Source of the DNA: an uncultured bacterium
GTDB taxonomy: Bacteria; Hydrogenedentota; Hydrogenedentia; Hydrogenedentales; Hydrogenedentaceae
Direction: 5' to 3'
Assembly: GCA_937124615.1 (NCBI GenBank)
Contig: CAKZKR010000059.1
Coordinates: forward strand, 1-63,981
Length of the DNA: 63,981 nucleotides
A program made the translations under genes and the position numbers. The notes below the pieces were generated by a model that was not told where the DNA came from, did not search any database, and saw only the letters and a list, made by a program, of their open reading frames with translations. Of the stretch, positions 63,638 through 63,981 are shown one piece after another (position 1 is the first letter of the stretch; each line of letters opens with the position of its first letter).

Positions 63638-63981
63638 CTCTTTTCCTTTCAATCCTTAAAAAATAATTACTACCTTTCATAAACACCTTTACCCAAATTA
63701 TAACAACATTCCCCTCTATTTTACTCCCCATCCAAACACCTTTTACCTTCTCATAATCTAAGGCCCCATCCAACCCCTCCCGTTTCTAATATTTCAATCC
63801 TAAAATCTATATACCACATATTTCATATTCCTTTGTTCCTCCGTGATAAAAAAATTTAACCACTGAGAAAACACAGAGCGGAAAAAAACTTCCAACAAAA
63901 CTCCTCATCTCTCTCTTAATCTCAAATCTCCAAACCTCCATGTCCCGCTGTGTGCACTCCTCAAACACTCCCTCAAAAAAA
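63638..63981. other. Pyrimidine-rich intergenic end of the window
   Basis: C/T-rich on the plus strand and apparently non-coding. It closely resembles the 9.8-10.1 kb spacer in composition and holds the second copy of the GTGATA/ACCACAGAGAA element at 63838-63880. No tRNA, ORF with a ribosome site or terminator was recognised before the window ends. Confidence 0.4.
63838..63880 (+). repeat. Dispersed GTGATA...ACCACTGAGAA element, copy 2
   Basis: CCTCCGTGATA, an A/T spacer, TTAACCACTGAGAA and AACACAGAGCG align in order with 9922-9959. The copies differ by substitutions and small length changes in the spacer, as expected of an old dispersed repeat. Confidence 0.5.

Noticed and set aside
1-63981. 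tRNA, rRNA or riboswitch genes
   Set aside because: No T-loop GGTTCGAATCC-type sequences, rRNA conserved segments or recognisable riboswitch cores were seen on either strand by eye; a covariance-model scan would settle this.

Overview
The window reads as a chromosomal contig from an uncultured, AT-rich bacterium, most likely of the candidate phylum Hydrogenedentota (the low-GC Candidatus Hydrogenedens type). The argument is cumulative. There is a long secreted protein with a PEGEG-type linker and a C-terminal duplicated SELLRxIQFFN module, a combination I associate with this phylum. There are two prepilin-like proteins with the C-terminal HPGGxNVLYLDG signature typical of PVC-like and Hydrogenedentota genomes. 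There are also a sulfatase, many isolated glycoside-hydrolase-type enzymes, and PASTA/GLUG surface proteins. The assignment is inferred from sequence style, not from a marker gene. I see no rRNA, tRNA or CRISPR array.

Layout. 0-2.6 kb: a terminase large subunit, a 3D-domain lipoprotein and a small helical protein, possibly the edge of a phage-derived segment. 2.7-9.8 kb: a C45-type acyl hydrolase, oligoendopeptidase F, a GH172-like enzyme and murG. 9.8-12.4 kb: a decayed GLUG/PASTA/Ig surface-protein gene, a lipoprotein and an LsrG-like monooxygenase. 12.8-21.5 kb: GH28, glycosylasparaginase, GH127-like enzyme, DegT aminotransferase, trxB, a YkgJ-type Cys cluster protein and ThuA-like protein. 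Two tiny hydrophobic ORFs with strong ribosome sites lie at 19.7-20.0 kb. 21.6-28.6 kb, minus strand: chemoreceptor, SpoIIM-like membrane protein, ceramidase-type hydrolase and a trypsin-like protease. 28.7-31.5 kb: miaA coupled to a glycosyltransferase, facing an exported Cys-rich protein. 31.9-38.9 kb: two mosaic prepilin paralogues, then a membrane/TPR protein and an SGNH hydrolase. 39-43.7 kb: a GH-like protein and a sulfatase in one operon, a zf-TFIIB protein, a gene remnant and a lipoprotein. 43.9-53 kb: the PEGEG protein, a PhoD-type phosphatase, a TPR protein and a membrane glycosyltransferase-like protein. 53-54.4 kb: an AAA_14/DUF4143 ATPase bracketed by copies of one palindrome. 54.5-63.6 kb: two SDRs, a four-gene zinc-uptake operon led by a ribbon-helix-helix/zinc-finger regulator, a DUF6259-like hydrolase, an HGSNAT/DUF5009 acyltransferase and an MBL-fold hydrolase.

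How it works together. The cell looks like a saprophyte using exported enzymes on complex glycans and lipids (GH28, GH127, GH172, DUF6259, sulfatase, ceramidase, PhoD). The genes are scattered singly or in pairs, not gathered in one utilisation locus. The most system-like units are the zinc operon, the palindrome-flanked ATPase, the small-ORF pair, and a dispersed 9-bp repeat (GTCYGACTC) found at seven gene ends, always in the same strand orientation.
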